The notes: generated by a model from the letters alone, not told the origin. DNA of 13,336 nucleotides from an uncultured Pseudoxanthomonas sp. (GCA_946886405.1 CAMPIO010000092.1:1-13336), one strand, 5' to 3'; shown: positions 6,681-13,336, counted from the stretch's first letter. A program made the numbers and translations.

Positions 6681-7682
6681 TCAGCGCCAGTTGCCGCTGC
6701 CCATCGAAGCAAGGGCAGCGAAGGCGACGATCATGAGGATCAGTCCGCCCACCACCAGCAGCCCGCCGATGATCAGGACCACCAGCGCCACCGTGCCCAG
6801 TTCCTCGCGCTGGCGCTCCGGCTGGGAGGTGAAGGCCCACTTGTCGACGACCAGGGTGTCGCAGATGAGGTCGTGCAGTGCCTGCTTGCGGCCTGTGAAG
6901 GCGGCCATCAGGAACCCGATGCCGAGGATGATCATGGACAGGAACGTGGCCCAGTAGCGACCGAATCCGCGCAGGAAGCTGATCTTGTCGCCGTCGGTAC
7001 GCACCACCTTGATGCCGATGGCGAGCTTGCCCGGCGTGGCCATCAGCCCGGCCGCGGAATGGAACCAGCCGTAGGTCAACGCCATCAGCACGTACGAGAT
7101 GCCGGATTCGCCGAAGTTGAAGGTGGAGGCGGCCCCGAAGGCGCTGGAGAAAGCGTTGCCCATGCCCAGCAGCCCGGCGACGATCGCCGCCACGATGCCG
7201 ACCGGGATGCCGATGGCGAACGCGTCGATGAAGCTCGCCGCCACGCGCTTCCAGAATCCGGCGTACACCACGTGTCCGTCGGTGACGCGCATGCCGTAGG
7301 CGTGGGTTTCGACGTCCGCACGCGGCGCGGCGTAGAGGGAGTCGCCGGAGGTGACGGCCGGCTCCTGGCGTACGACCGGGGCGGGCGACGTATAGGTCGG
7401 CTCACTGGCGGTGAAGACCGCGCGGCCGGTCAACGGCCTCTCCACGACGGGCTCCGCAGCCACAGGTTCCTGCGCCACGGCTGGTGGCGGTGGGCTGGCG
7501 GGTGCTGCCGCGATGCCGAGTTCATCGGCAAGTTCGCCCAGCGGCGTCCACTGGCCCATGCCGTCCCGCCAGGCGAGCGAAGCGGGCGTCAGTGCGCCCT
7601 TGCGGTACAGCGCCACCAGGGCGTCCTGCGGCACCGGGCCCTGGCGCTCGTGGCGCAGGTCGACGTAGTACCACTCGGTCAT
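6681..7682 (-). CDS. GYF_2 and RDD domain membrane protein (RDD-2)
   Basis: Encodes 333 residues. The ATG at 7682 overlaps the preceding gene's stop as ATGA (7679-7682) and has AAGGA seven bases upstream. Residues 1-55 form a GYF_2 module (TEWYYVDLRHERQGPV...ALY...LAWRDGMGQWTPLGEL), probably cytoplasmic. A Pro/Ala/Val-rich linker (58-115) contains PASPPPPAV. The RDD domain covers about 140-285: FWKRVAASFIDAF with Arg146 and Asp153, GKLAIGIKVVRTDG, and KQALHDLICDTLVVDKW. About four hydrophobic segments are seen (about 153-172, 194-213, 243-262 and 298-325). RDD proteins are inner-membrane proteins, some acting in ion transport or as membrane partners; the substrate here is unknown. It is a tandem paralogue of the preceding gene and the third of three GYF_2 genes. 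Its stop is 182 bp before topA, which seems to have its own promoter. Confidence 0.88.
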   Translation of the reverse strand: MTEWYYVDLRHERQGPVPQDALVALYRKGALTPASLAWRDGMGQWTPLGELADELGIAAAPASPPPPAVAQEPVAAEPVVERPLTGRAVFTASEPTYTSPAPVVRQEPAVTSGDSLYAAPRADVETHAYGMRVTDGHVVYAGFWKRVAASFIDAFAIGIPVGIVAAIVAGLLGMGNAFSSAFGAASTFNFGESGISYVLMALTYGWFHSAAGLMATPGKLAIGIKVVRTDGDKISFLRGFGRYWATFLSMIILGIGFLMAAFTGRKQALHDLICDTLVVDKWAFTSQPERQREELGTVALVVLIIGGLLVVGGLILMIVAFAALASMGSGNWR

Positions 7683-8569
7683 GACAGGTCCTTCATCAGC
7701 ATGGCGCCCATTACTGCGTAGATCGCGATGCTGCCGACGATGGCCAGGCCGGCCAGCACCAGGATCACGATGGTGACCACGCCGAGCTCATCGCGCTGGC
7801 GCTCGGGGAACGCGGTAAAGGCCCATTTGTCGACCACCAGCGTGTCGCACAGCATGTCGTGCAGCGCCTGCTTGCGCTCGGTGAGCGCCACCATCAGGCC
7901 GGAGATCAGTACGCCCAGGCCGCAGGTGACCATGGTGAAGACCAGGTAGGCCAGCGAGCGCAGGAAGCCGCGCCAGAAACTCATCCGCTGGCCGTCGGTG
8001 CGCGCCACCTTGATGCCGACCGCGAGCTTGCCCAGGCTGGCCTGCAAGGACGAGGACTGCATCCAGCCGAAGTAGATGCACGGTGCGAGGAACAGGATCG
8101 GGTAGATGGCCAGCATCGAAGCGATGCCCGCGCCGGCGGCGAACGGGTTGTCGGAACCCCCCGCCCCCATCACGCCAACGCCGATCAGCATCAGCGGGAT
8201 CATCAGCGCGTAACTGATGATGGTGGTGACGATGCTGTCGATGAAACTGGCGGCAAAGCGCTTCCACAATCCCGCGTGGACCAGGTGGCCACTCGTCACC
8301 GGCTGGAAGGACGCCAGGTCCGCCGTCGGCGGGGCATAGGGTGCATCCGAGCCAGGCAGGGCGGCATCGGCCACCGGAACCGCCAGGGCGTCGAGCGGCA
8401 GGTCGAGTTCCGCCGCGAGCGTGCCCAGCGGTTGCCAGTCCTGCAGGCCTTCGCGCCACACCAGCGTCTTCGCGTCCAGGCGCGCGTGGCGCACATGGCC
8501 TTCCAGTTCCTCGGCCGAGAACGGCCCGTGCCGCTGCCCGCTGGCATCGGCGTAGTACCACTGCGTCAT
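7679..8569 (-). CDS. GYF_2 and RDD domain membrane protein (RDD-1)
   Basis: Encodes 296 residues. An N-terminal GYF_2 module (residues 1-53: TQWYYADASGQRHGPF, LVWREGLQDWQPLGTL) is followed by a shorter linker than in its paralogue (about 54-95), containing APYAPPTADL. The RDD domain runs from LWKRFAASFIDS (Arg104, Asp111) through GKLAVGIKVARTDG to KQALHDMLCDTLVVDKW, with four hydrophobic stretches (about 112-132, 148-168, 204-228 and 262-290) and a short charged end. Predicted in the inner membrane with GYF_2 inside the cell; function unknown. The ATG at 8569 is preceded by an 8-bp tandem copy that makes an earlier ATG at 8577, out of frame and stopping after three codons; GGGGA lies before that copy. 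The next gene (RDD-2) starts in an ATGA overlap, so coupled synthesis of both paralogues is likely. Confidence 0.88.
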   Translation of the reverse strand: MTQWYYADASGQRHGPFSAEELEGHVRHARLDAKTLVWREGLQDWQPLGTLAAELDLPLDALAVPVADAALPGSDAPYAPPTADLASFQPVTSGHLVHAGLWKRFAASFIDSIVTTIISYALMIPLMLIGVGVMGAGGSDNPFAAGAGIASMLAIYPILFLAPCIYFGWMQSSSLQASLGKLAVGIKVARTDGQRMSFWRGFLRSLAYLVFTMVTCGLGVLISGLMVALTERKQALHDMLCDTLVVDKWAFTAFPERQRDELGVVTIVILVLAGLAIVGSIAIYAVMGAMLMKDLS

Positions 8570-8590
8570 TGCGTCATTCCCCGATGAAAC

Positions 8591-8611
8591 GCGTGGCTCC
8601 CGTCGCCACGC
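8591..8611 (-). other. Hairpin between GYF_2-pilin and RDD-1 genes
   Basis: On the minus strand GCGTGGC and GCCACGC form a 7-bp perfect stem with a 7-nt loop, followed by GTTTC. It lies in the 51-bp gap, about 10 bases after the upstream stop and 20 bases before the RDD-1 start. The T-run is too short for an efficient terminator. It could be a weak attenuator or a block to 3'-exonuclease that sets different mRNA levels within the cluster; this is inference. Confidence 0.4.
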
Positions 8612-8620
8612 TGACGGTGC

Positions 8621-9352
8621 TCAGCCGCGGCAGTCCAGCGGCAGGTACTTGTCGTCGATCTCCGACGAGCAGTTCCACGCGCTGCCGTCGGTCCCCATGT
8701 CCCACCACAACTTCTGGCCATCGACCTGCGCGTTGCCTGTGTTGCCGAATTCCAGCTCGAAGCCACACGTGCCGTCATCGAATTCGCCGACGACCGCGCG
8801 CGTGACATACGTGCCCGCGTAGCTTTCGGGCGTACCGATATCGCCTTCGCCATTGCCGGGGCAACGGTCCTCGCCGGTGCGGATGGCTTCCACCTGCATC
8901 TTCAACGGCTGGCTTTCGGCAATCGCCTGCGACACCTTGGCGCGCAACGTGTAGTCGTTGTACGCCGGGATGGAAATCGCGGCGAGGATGGCGCCGATGC
9001 CAAGGCACGGAACCAGCAGGACGGCCGCGACGATCAGCGCGATCTTGCCGCCGGACATGCGCGGCTTCGGCGCCGGTGCGACAGGCGTGCGCGGCAGGCG
9101 ATCGTGCTGGGCAACGGTGGCGGCCGGTGCCGCAGGCGGTACCGGCGGAGGTGCGCCGGCGGGCTCGGAAGCTGCGGGCGTCAGGCCCAGCTCATCGGCA
9201 AACGCGCGCAGCGGTTGCCATTGCGGCAGGCCTTCCCGCCAGACCAGGCTGTCCAGCGCGACGCGTCCGAAACGGTAGTGGGTGACCAATTCATCCGACG
9301 AGACCGGACCGTGCTGTTCACGGTTCCGGTCGGCGTAATACCAACCCGACAT
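8621..9352 (-). CDS. GYF_2 domain protein fused to a type IV pilin-like domain
   Basis: Encodes 243 residues. The ATG at 9352 has a strong Shine-Dalgarno (AGGGGGAAGC then ATG). Residues 1-52 form the GYF_2 module (SGWYYADRNREQHGPV, LVWREGLPQWQPLRAF). A Pro/Ala linker (57-98) contains APPPVPPAAPAAT. One transmembrane helix spans 103-127 and runs into a pilin-like sequence: AILAAISIPAYNDYTLRAKV. The C-terminal WNCSS...KYLPLDC (Cys228, Cys241) is the disulfide-bounded end of type IVa pilins; Cys164 and Cys196 may form another bridge. The prepilin signature (Gly then FTLIE, cut by PilD) is absent, so it is probably not processed or polymerised as a normal pilin. Instead the GYF_2 part would stay in the cytoplasm and the pilin globule would face the periplasm. 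It lies 26 bp after smg and 51 bp before RDD-1. Function unknown. Confidence 0.87.
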   Translation of the reverse strand: MSGWYYADRNREQHGPVSSDELVTHYRFGRVALDSLVWREGLPQWQPLRAFADELGLTPAASEPAGAPPPVPPAAPAATVAQHDRLPRTPVAPAPKPRMSGGKIALIVAAVLLVPCLGIGAILAAISIPAYNDYTLRAKVSQAIAESQPLKMQVEAIRTGEDRCPGNGEGDIGTPESYAGTYVTRAVVGEFDDGTCGFELEFGNTGNAQVDGQKLWWDMGTDGSAWNCSSEIDDKYLPLDCRG

Positions 9353-9378
9353 GCTTCCCCCTGAAGCGGATCAACGCC

Positions 9379-9852
9379 TCAGTGTACCGGCTCGGGCTCG
9401 TCGGAAAACATCTGGGTTTCCATCCACGCATAGGCGGCTTCGGAACCCGGCTGGTTGAACAGCACCATCAGCACGACCCACTTCAGGTCGTCCAGGTCCA
9501 GCTCGTCCTGGTCCAGCGCCATCGCGCGGTCCAGCACCAGTTCGCGCTGGTCCGCGTCGAGCACACCATGCTGTTCCAGGAACAGCAGGAAGCCGCGGCA
9601 TTCGACATCGAGCTTTTCCAGCTCCGGGCCATGGAACACCCGGGTGGGACCACCGACGCGGGGCGTCGAGGCGGCCGGCCGCTGATCGGCCAGGGCATCG
9701 AGCCAGTCGAACGCCTTGCTGATTTCCGCGGGGCTGAAACCGGCCTGGATCAGGCCGTTCTGGAGAGAGTCGCGATCACGGACGGGGTCCGCGTCCTCGG
9801 TGAAATAGTGTTCGAACAGGTACAGCAGTACATCCAGGATGCTCTCTTTCAT
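9379..9852 (-). CDS. smg: Smg family protein (DUF494)
   Basis: Encodes 157 residues, the usual length for Smg. The N-terminus [13 protein letters not shown], followed by [29 protein letters not shown], is the family hallmark (E. coli Smg: DVLMYLFETYI...AGF...IYNALLWLEKLAD). The C-terminal half is acidic and helical ([24 protein letters not shown]). It is a small cytoplasmic protein with no established biochemical role, conserved next to dprA and topA in many beta- and gammaproteobacteria. The start is supported by GAGGGG four bases upstream and by the ATGA overlap with the dprA stop (9849-9852), which indicates translational coupling to dprA. The gene ends 26 bp before the GYF_2-pilin gene. 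Confidence 0.95.
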   Translation of the reverse strand: MKESILDVLLYLFEHYFTEDADPVRDRDSLQNGLIQAGFSPAEISKAFDWLDALADQRPAASTPRVGGPTRVFHGPELEKLDVECRGFLLFLEQHGVLDADQRELVLDRAMALDQDELDLDDLKWVVLMVLFNQPGSEAAYAWMETQMFSDEPEPVH

Positions 9853-11027
9853 TGCCCCTCGGCCTGCGTCATCGACGCTGTGGAGGTGAAGAAACCGGTC
9901 TTTCTCAGGTATCGGCCGTGCTCGGCCGTTACTAAGCCATCCAGTTCCATGACCAGCAGCATGGAGGACAGTTCCGCAGCCGTCAATCGGGTGCGTGAGA
10001 CAAGCTGATCCATACCTGTTGGGTCATGACCGAGTGCTTCCCACAAGCACTGGTAGTCGGCGTCGAGGCGGAGGGGTGTGTCCCCTGGGCCTGCGATCAC
10101 CCCGGATTCAGTCTCGCCAAGGCGGGCACGCAGGGCATTGGCGAGATCGGCGGCGAGCGGAGCGAGGGCATCGATGACTTCGCTCGCGGTCTCCACCAAT
10201 GCCGCCCCATCCCGGATCAGGCGATGGCATCCACGGGCCTTGGGGTTGTGGATGGAGCCGGGAATGGCGAAGACCTCGCGCCCCGCTTCGCCCGCCTGCC
10301 GTGCGGTGATGAGTGCGCCAGACCGCTCCGCGGCCTCGACCACCAGGGTGCCCAGCGACAGTCCGGCGAGGATGCGGTTGCGGGCGGGGAAGTGGCTGCG
10401 CAGCGCCGGCGTGCCTGGGGGATGTTCGCTGACCACCGCCCCCTGCAATGCCAACTGGTCGCGGAGCCGGTCATGCCCGGGCGGGTAGACCGTGTCCGGT
10501 CCGGTGCCTACCACGGCGACGGTGGTGCCGCTGCCGATCGCCAATGCGGCCTCATGCGCCGCCGCATCCACGCCTCGCGCCATCCCGCTGACCACGACGA
10601 TGCCGGCAGACGCCAGCGCCCGCGCGAAGGCGTGGGCGTTGTCGCGACCACCACTGGTGGGACTGCGGCTGCCGACGACTGCGACCGCAGGCCGCCAGAG
10701 CAGGCTCGGGTCGCCATCGACGAACAGGGCGAGAGGCGGGCTGGGCATTGCGCGCAGCGGGGCGGGGTAGTCGGGGTCATGCCAGCCGATCAGGTGATGG
10801 CCGTCGACCTGCAACCAGCGTCGGGTCCGTGCCAGCACATCGTCGATGGCATCGTCTTGCAGCCGCGCAATCTGCGCCGCGTCCAGCCCCTCTGCACGCC
10901 AGGCAGCCGCACCAGCGGCCAGCGCCAGGCGGGATGATCCGTACCGTTCCAGCAGGCGGCGGCGGCACAGGACGGGGCCGCCAGCCAGGACCAGCCGGGC
11001 CAGCGCGATCAGGTCATCGTTGGGCAT
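9849..11027 (-). CDS. dprA: DNA-processing protein DprA
   Basis: Encodes 392 residues. DprA binds incoming single-stranded DNA during natural transformation and loads RecA. An N-terminal helical (SAM-like) part covers about 1-80. The Rossmann-like core holds [12 protein letters not shown] (115-127), [14 protein letters not shown] (145-158), [21 protein letters not shown] (199-219), [12 protein letters not shown] and [21 protein letters not shown]-terminal winged-helix-like segment (about 320-380: [20 protein letters not shown]) resembles the DML1-like domain common in proteobacterial DprA. The ATG at 11027 is preferred; a TTG at 11051 in frame would fall against the arm of the upstream terminator, which makes it unlikely. 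The stop overlaps the smg start as ATGA. With an intrinsic terminator just 24 bp upstream, expression depends on read-through or on a promoter inside the end of the LysM gene. Confidence 0.96.
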   Translation of the reverse strand: MPNDDLIALARLVLAGGPVLCRRRLLERYGSSRLALAAGAAAWRAEGLDAAQIARLQDDAIDDVLARTRRWLQVDGHHLIGWHDPDYPAPLRAMPSPPLALFVDGDPSLLWRPAVAVVGSRSPTSGGRDNAHAFARALASAGIVVVSGMARGVDAAAHEAALAIGSGTTVAVVGTGPDTVYPPGHDRLRDQLALQGAVVSEHPPGTPALRSHFPARNRILAGLSLGTLVVEAAERSGALITARQAGEAGREVFAIPGSIHNPKARGCHRLIRDGAALVETASEVIDALAPLAADLANALRARLGETESGVIAGPGDTPLRLDADYQCLWEALGHDPTGMDQLVSRTRLTAAELSSMLLVMELDGLVTAEHGRYLRKTGFFTSTASMTQAEGQ

Positions 11028-11031
11028 GCGC

Positions 11032-11089
11032 CCAGCGTAGGCGGCAAACAACGACGGCGCCCTAGGGCGCCGTCGCGGTCCAGCGTAGG
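11032..11089. repeat. 10-bp direct repeats flanking the dprA-side terminator
   Basis: The decamer CCAGCGTAGG occurs at 11032-11041 and at 11080-11089 in the same orientation, 48 bp apart start to start. The 24-bp palindrome at 11052-11075 lies between them. Both copies are exact and bounded by mismatches. They sit in the 78-bp gap between the LysM gene stop and the dprA start. Confidence 0.8.
11052..11075 (-). terminator. Intrinsic terminator of the LysM gene
   Basis: Perfect 24-bp palindrome: arms CGACGGCGCCC (11052-11062) and GGGCGCCGTCG (11065-11075) around a central TA, in practice a CTAG loop closed by a very stable GC stem. On the minus strand it is followed by TTGTTTGCC, a short T-rich tract, 30 nt after the LysM stop codon. 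This fits Rho-independent termination for the LysM gene. The plus-strand side lacks a T-run, so it is one-directional. The palindrome also contains GGCGCC and CCTAGG and could bind a dimeric protein, but the position favours a terminator. Confidence 0.75.
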
Positions 11090-11105
11090 AATTACCCGAT
11101 GCGCG

Positions 11106-12230
11106 TCAGTAGCTCGCGTCCGGATGCTTCAGTTCGTAGCCGACGCGCGTGGCTTCCACGCCTTCCATGACCAGCGCGTAGCTGACTTTGTCGAAGGTGC
11201 GGAACACCATCGCATGGCTGGCGTACTCATCCGGCAGGCTGACGCGGCCGGCGCCGGACTTGGGCGATTCGCTGATCCGTGAGGACTCCGGGTAGGCCAT
11301 GCGGTTGGCGGTGTGGCTGCCGTTGCGCCAGATGGAGAACACCGTGCCGTTGTCGACGCCATCGAGGCGGCCGCCGGAAATGGCGATCACGTCGCGCGGG
11401 CCGCCCGATGTCAGGGCGTCGGCCACCGCCAGCACGCGCAGCTTGCCGGCCGGATCGCTGGCGGGCGGGTGCGGGAAGAAGTGCAGGTCGTAGGGCTGTG
11501 CATCGACGGGGATCAGGCGGTCGCCGACGCGCACCTCATGGCCACCGATGTCGGCGACCAGCGTGCTGACCTCGGTGCCCGGCACGACGCCGCGGGTGAA
11601 GGTCGCCACATTGACCCGGACCAGCTCGTAGCCGAGGAACTCGCCGTTGCCACTCTGCTCGACGATGTCCTTCCACTGGTCCACCTCGCCGCGGATCGAA
11701 TGACCGCGGAAGTCGAGATCCTGGGCCCGCGGGTTGGCGGTGAAGCGCGCGGTGGGCCGCACGACCAGGTAGCGCTGGCCGGGCTGGCCGGCGTCCAGGC
11801 CACGCACATAGATGTTGTGGCCGCCGGAGGCGCGCAGGCGGTCTTCGTCCAGGCCCGCGACATGCGGCAACTGTTCGAAGCTGTCCACCACGCGGCGATC
11901 CTTGAGGAACGGCTCGATGTCGGACAGCGGGATCGCATTGAGCGGCGCATCCTGGCGCGGGCCCGGCTGCACCGCGACGCGGTCCAGGTAGGCCAGGCTG
12001 ATGACGTCGCCCGGATAGATCAGGTGCGGATTCTGGATCTGCGGGTTGGCCTGCCAGATTTCAGGCCACAGCCACGGCTTCTTGAGGAAGCGCGCGGAAA
12101 TGTCCCACAGCGTGTCGCCACGCTTGACCACGTAGGTATCAGGATGGCTTCCCGCCATCTCGGCGGCAGCCGCATAGGTGCCGACGGTCAGCACCGCGAC
12201 GGCGAAAACCGTACGAAAACATTTAAACAT
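11106..12230 (-). CDS. LysM peptidoglycan-binding domain-containing protein
   Basis: Encodes 374 residues. The ATG at 12230 is chosen because a signal peptide follows directly ([20 protein letters not shown], likely cut after AAA at about residue 23) and AGGT lies roughly 10 bases upstream; the frame stays open further upstream only as antisense of def. One LysM domain (32-79: [18 protein letters not shown]...[13 protein letters not shown]...IYPGDVISL) should bind glycan strands of peptidoglycan in the periplasm. The remaining 290 residues form a conserved region of unknown fold, including [16 protein letters not shown] and [14 protein letters not shown], probably beta-rich. This gene stands divergent to def in Xanthomonadaceae, as here. 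The protein is sometimes annotated simply as a LysM protein; no hydrolase motif is visible. A strong terminator follows the stop. Confidence 0.92.
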   Translation of the reverse strand: MFKCFRTVFAVAVLTVGTYAAAAEMAGSHPDTYVVKRGDTLWDISARFLKKPWLWPEIWQANPQIQNPHLIYPGDVISLAYLDRVAVQPGPRQDAPLNAIPLSDIEPFLKDRRVVDSFEQLPHVAGLDEDRLRASGGHNIYVRGLDAGQPGQRYLVVRPTARFTANPRAQDLDFRGHSIRGEVDQWKDIVEQSGNGEFLGYELVRVNVATFTRGVVPGTEVSTLVADIGGHEVRVGDRLIPVDAQPYDLHFFPHPPASDPAGKLRVLAVADALTSGGPRDVIAISGGRLDGVDNGTVFSIWRNGSHTANRMAYPESSRISESPKSGAGRVSLPDEYASHAMVFRTFDKVSYALVMEGVEATRVGYELKHPDASY

Positions 12231-12266
12231 GGCGGTATCTACCTGATTCCCCGACAGGTGGTCAGC

Positions 12267-12297
12267 ACTATAGTCCAGAAATCCCGGTGCAACGCAA
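12267..12297 (-). promoter_or_regulatory. Possible promoter of the LysM gene
   Basis: On the minus strand a -10-like TATAGT (12267-12272) is preceded by TTGCGT (12292-12297) with a 19-bp spacer, or TTGCAC (12287-12292) with 14 bp. Neither spacing is ideal. The position, about 37-42 bp before the LysM ATG and in the only non-coding DNA between divergent genes, supports it. Confidence 0.45.
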
Positions 12298-12307
12298 GCG
12301 CCCGCGT

Positions 12308-12313
12308 TAGAAT
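12308..12313 (+). promoter_or_regulatory. Possible -10 element of the def-fmt operon
   Basis: TAGAAT (5 of 6 matches to TATAAT) lies 49 bp before the def ATG. No good -35 hexamer is found 17 bp upstream (CGGTGC), so this would be a weak or activator-dependent promoter. It is back-to-back with the LysM promoter in the 132-bp divergent region 12231-12362. Confidence 0.4.
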
Positions 12314-12362
12314 TCGTGAGGTCTTGCCGGATTCCACTGGCGCCACCATCTCGAGACGTACC

Positions 12363-12875
12363 ATGGCCTTGCTCCCCATCCTTGAATTCCCCGATCCCCG
12401 CCTGCGCACGAAGGCCGTGCCGGTGGTTGCCGGGGATGTGACGGCGCCCGCATTCCAGCGTCTGCTCGACGACATGTTCGAGACCATGTACGACGCGCCT
12501 GGCATCGGGCTGGCCGCCAGCCAGGTGGATGTGCATCAGCGCTTCATGGTCATCGACATCAGTGAAGAGAAGAACCAGCCGCAGGTCTTCATCAACCCCG
12601 AGCTGAGTGACCAGGCTGGCGAGCAGGTCTATCAGGAAGGCTGCCTGTCGGTGCCGGGCATCTTTGCGGACGTCACCCGCGCCGATGAGATCACCGTGCG
12701 TTTCCTCGACCGCCAGGGCCAGTCGCAGGAGTTGCGTGCCGACGGTCTGCTGGCGGTGTGCATCCAGCACGAGATGGACCATCTGGACGGCAAGCTGTTC
12801 GTCGACTACCTCTCGCCACTGAAGCGCGAGATGGTGCGCAAAAAGCTGGCCAAGCAGCGCAAGCACGTCGCCTGA
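12363..12875 (+). CDS. def: Peptide deformylase
   Basis: Encodes 170 residues. The metalloenzyme removes the formyl group from the N-terminal methionine of nascent proteins at the ribosome exit. All three family motifs are present: GIGLAASQ (47-54), EGCLSVPG (92-99, metal ligand Cys94) and QHEMDHLDG (135-143, HExxH with His136, Glu137 and His140). The pattern fits type I (bacterial) deformylase. The ATG at 12363 gives the standard [16 protein letters not shown]-terminus; GAG seven bases upstream is a weak ribosome site. The basic C-terminus ([15 protein letters not shown]) is usual for ribosome docking. fmt follows after 76 bp, so the enzymes adding and removing the formyl group are likely cotranscribed. 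Confidence 0.98.
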   Translation: MALLPILEFPDPRLRTKAVPVVAGDVTAPAFQRLLDDMFETMYDAPGIGLAASQVDVHQRFMVIDISEEKNQPQVFINPELSDQAGEQVYQEGCLSVPGIFADVTRADEITVRFLDRQGQSQELRADGLLAVCIQHEMDHLDGKLFVDYLSPLKREMVRKKLAKQRKHVA

Positions 12876-12902
12876 TGTGCCTGTGCGGCGGGACCGGGTG
12901 AC

Positions 12903-12915
12903 CGGGGTGTCCCCG
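12903..12915 (+). other. Small hairpin between def and fmt
   Basis: CGGGG-TGT-CCCCG gives a 5-bp stem with a 3-nt loop in the 76-bp gap, followed shortly by GTTTCCCTT. It is too short to be a confident terminator and fmt needs read-through from def; at most it is a weak attenuator. No clear Shine-Dalgarno precedes fmt. Confidence 0.25.
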
Positions 12916-12951
12916 CCCGTTTCCCTTCCCCATTCCTGAAGCCTCCCGCCC

Positions 12952-13336
12952 ATGAGAATCGTCTTCGCCGGCACGCCGGCGTTCGCCGTGCCCTGTCTCC
13001 GTGCCGCGCACGCCCATCACGAGATCGTCGCGGTCTACACCCAGCCGGACCGTCCTGCCGGCCGCGGGCGCGGACTGACACCTTCGCCGGTGAAGCTGGA
13101 GGCGATCCAGCGCGGTATCCCGGTGCTTCAGCCGCTGTCATTGAAGAAGAAGTCCACGCAGGACGCGCTGCGCGAGATGCAGCCTGACCTGATGGTAGTC
13201 GTGGCGTATGGGTTGATCCTGCCGCAGGCCGTGCTGGACATTCCGCAGTACGGCTGCTGGAACGTGCATGCCTCGCTGTTGCCGCGCTGGCGTGGTGCGG
13301 CACCGATCCAGCGCGCGATCGAAGCCGGCGACGAGG
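12952..13336 (+). CDS. fmt: Methionyl-tRNA formyltransferase, N-terminal part (3' end outside window)
   Basis: The ATG at 12952 opens a frame that is still open at the window end (128 complete codons of an enzyme usually a little over 300). The enzyme transfers a formyl group from 10-formyl-tetrahydrofolate to initiator Met-tRNA in the cytoplasm. Signatures: [16 protein letters not shown] at the N-terminus, [20 protein letters not shown] (the loop that contacts the tRNA acceptor arm in E. coli Fmt), [10 protein letters not shown], and [20 protein letters not shown] with catalytic Asn104 and His106. The catalytic Asp and the C-terminal tRNA-binding domain lie beyond the window. It follows def by 76 bp, the usual def-fmt arrangement. 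Confidence 0.97.
   Translation, partial: MRIVFAGTPAFAVPCLRAAHAHHEIVAVYTQPDRPAGRGRGLTPSPVKLEAIQRGIPVLQPLSLKKKSTQDALREMQPDLMVVVAYGLILPQAVLDIPQYGCWNVHASLLPRWRGAAPIQRAIEAGDE

Noticed and set aside
3523..6957. An 1144-codon open frame on the plus strand, antisense to topA and tsaC
   Set aside because: It lies opposite well-supported genes in GC-rich DNA, where antisense frames stay open through codon bias. Its translation is low-complexity (runs of LLRRF, HRH, GGG) with no recognised domain, and it ignores the topA-RDD gap.
11313..12362. N-terminal extension of def by 350 codons through the LysM gene region
   Set aside because: The frame is open upstream of def by chance. The ATG at 12363 gives the exact deformylase N-terminus, and the upstream part is antisense to the LysM gene.
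12231..12974. N-terminal extension of the LysM protein through the antisense of def
   Set aside because: A complete signal peptide starts at 12230, and the extension would cross the divergent promoter region and the def coding sequence.
1..13336. tRNA or rRNA genes, CRISPR arrays, insertion sequences, prophage or toxin-antitoxin genes
   Set aside because: Looked for on both strands by eye. No cloverleaf-like TψC/anticodon arrangement, regular spaced repeats, transposase motifs or phage genes were seen.

Overview
The window is GC-rich chromosomal DNA of a gammaproteobacterium, almost certainly a member of the Xanthomonadaceae (Xanthomonas/Stenotrophomonas/Pseudoxanthomonas/Lysobacter group). 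The evidence is the housekeeping block fmt-def-(LysM gene)-dprA-smg-topA-tsaC, an order I know from that family, plus the type of hypothetical proteins around it. Genus cannot be settled from the sequence alone.

Layout from left to right. Positions 1-1968 hold three plus-strand genes: the 3' part of a short-chain dehydrogenase/reductase, a small putative lipoprotein, and a membrane-anchored DJ-1/PfpI-type protein. From 1976 to 12230 every gene lies on the minus strand, so the order of transcription is right to left: LysM protein, a strong intrinsic terminator, dprA, smg, a GYF_2/pilin-like fusion, two tandem GYF_2/RDD membrane proteins, topA, tsaC, and two tandem DUF4124 secreted proteins. 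At 12231-12362 a 132-bp divergent promoter region separates the LysM gene from plus-strand def, which is followed by the start of fmt, cut by the window edge. No intergenic stretch exceeds 300 bp; the longest is the 182-bp topA leader (6499-6680).

The core functions concern protein synthesis and DNA: Fmt and Def add and remove the formyl group of the initiator methionine, TsaC starts t6A synthesis on tRNA, TopA relaxes negative supercoils, and DprA loads RecA on incoming single-stranded DNA. Packing is tight. Three gene pairs (dprA/smg, RDD-1/RDD-2, DUF4124-A/DUF4124-B) share the same 4-base ATGA stop/start overlap, which suggests translational coupling.

The accessory part is the trio between smg and topA (6681-9352). 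Three proteins begin with the same roughly 50-residue GYF_2 module and then carry membrane bodies: one TM segment plus a type IV pilin-like exposed domain, or an RDD domain (twice). The pilin-like member has a typical pilin C-terminal disulfide region but no prepilin peptidase cleavage motif. This is the most system-like and least explained element here. The rest is ordinary core genome with some unusual intergenic structures, described in the findings.
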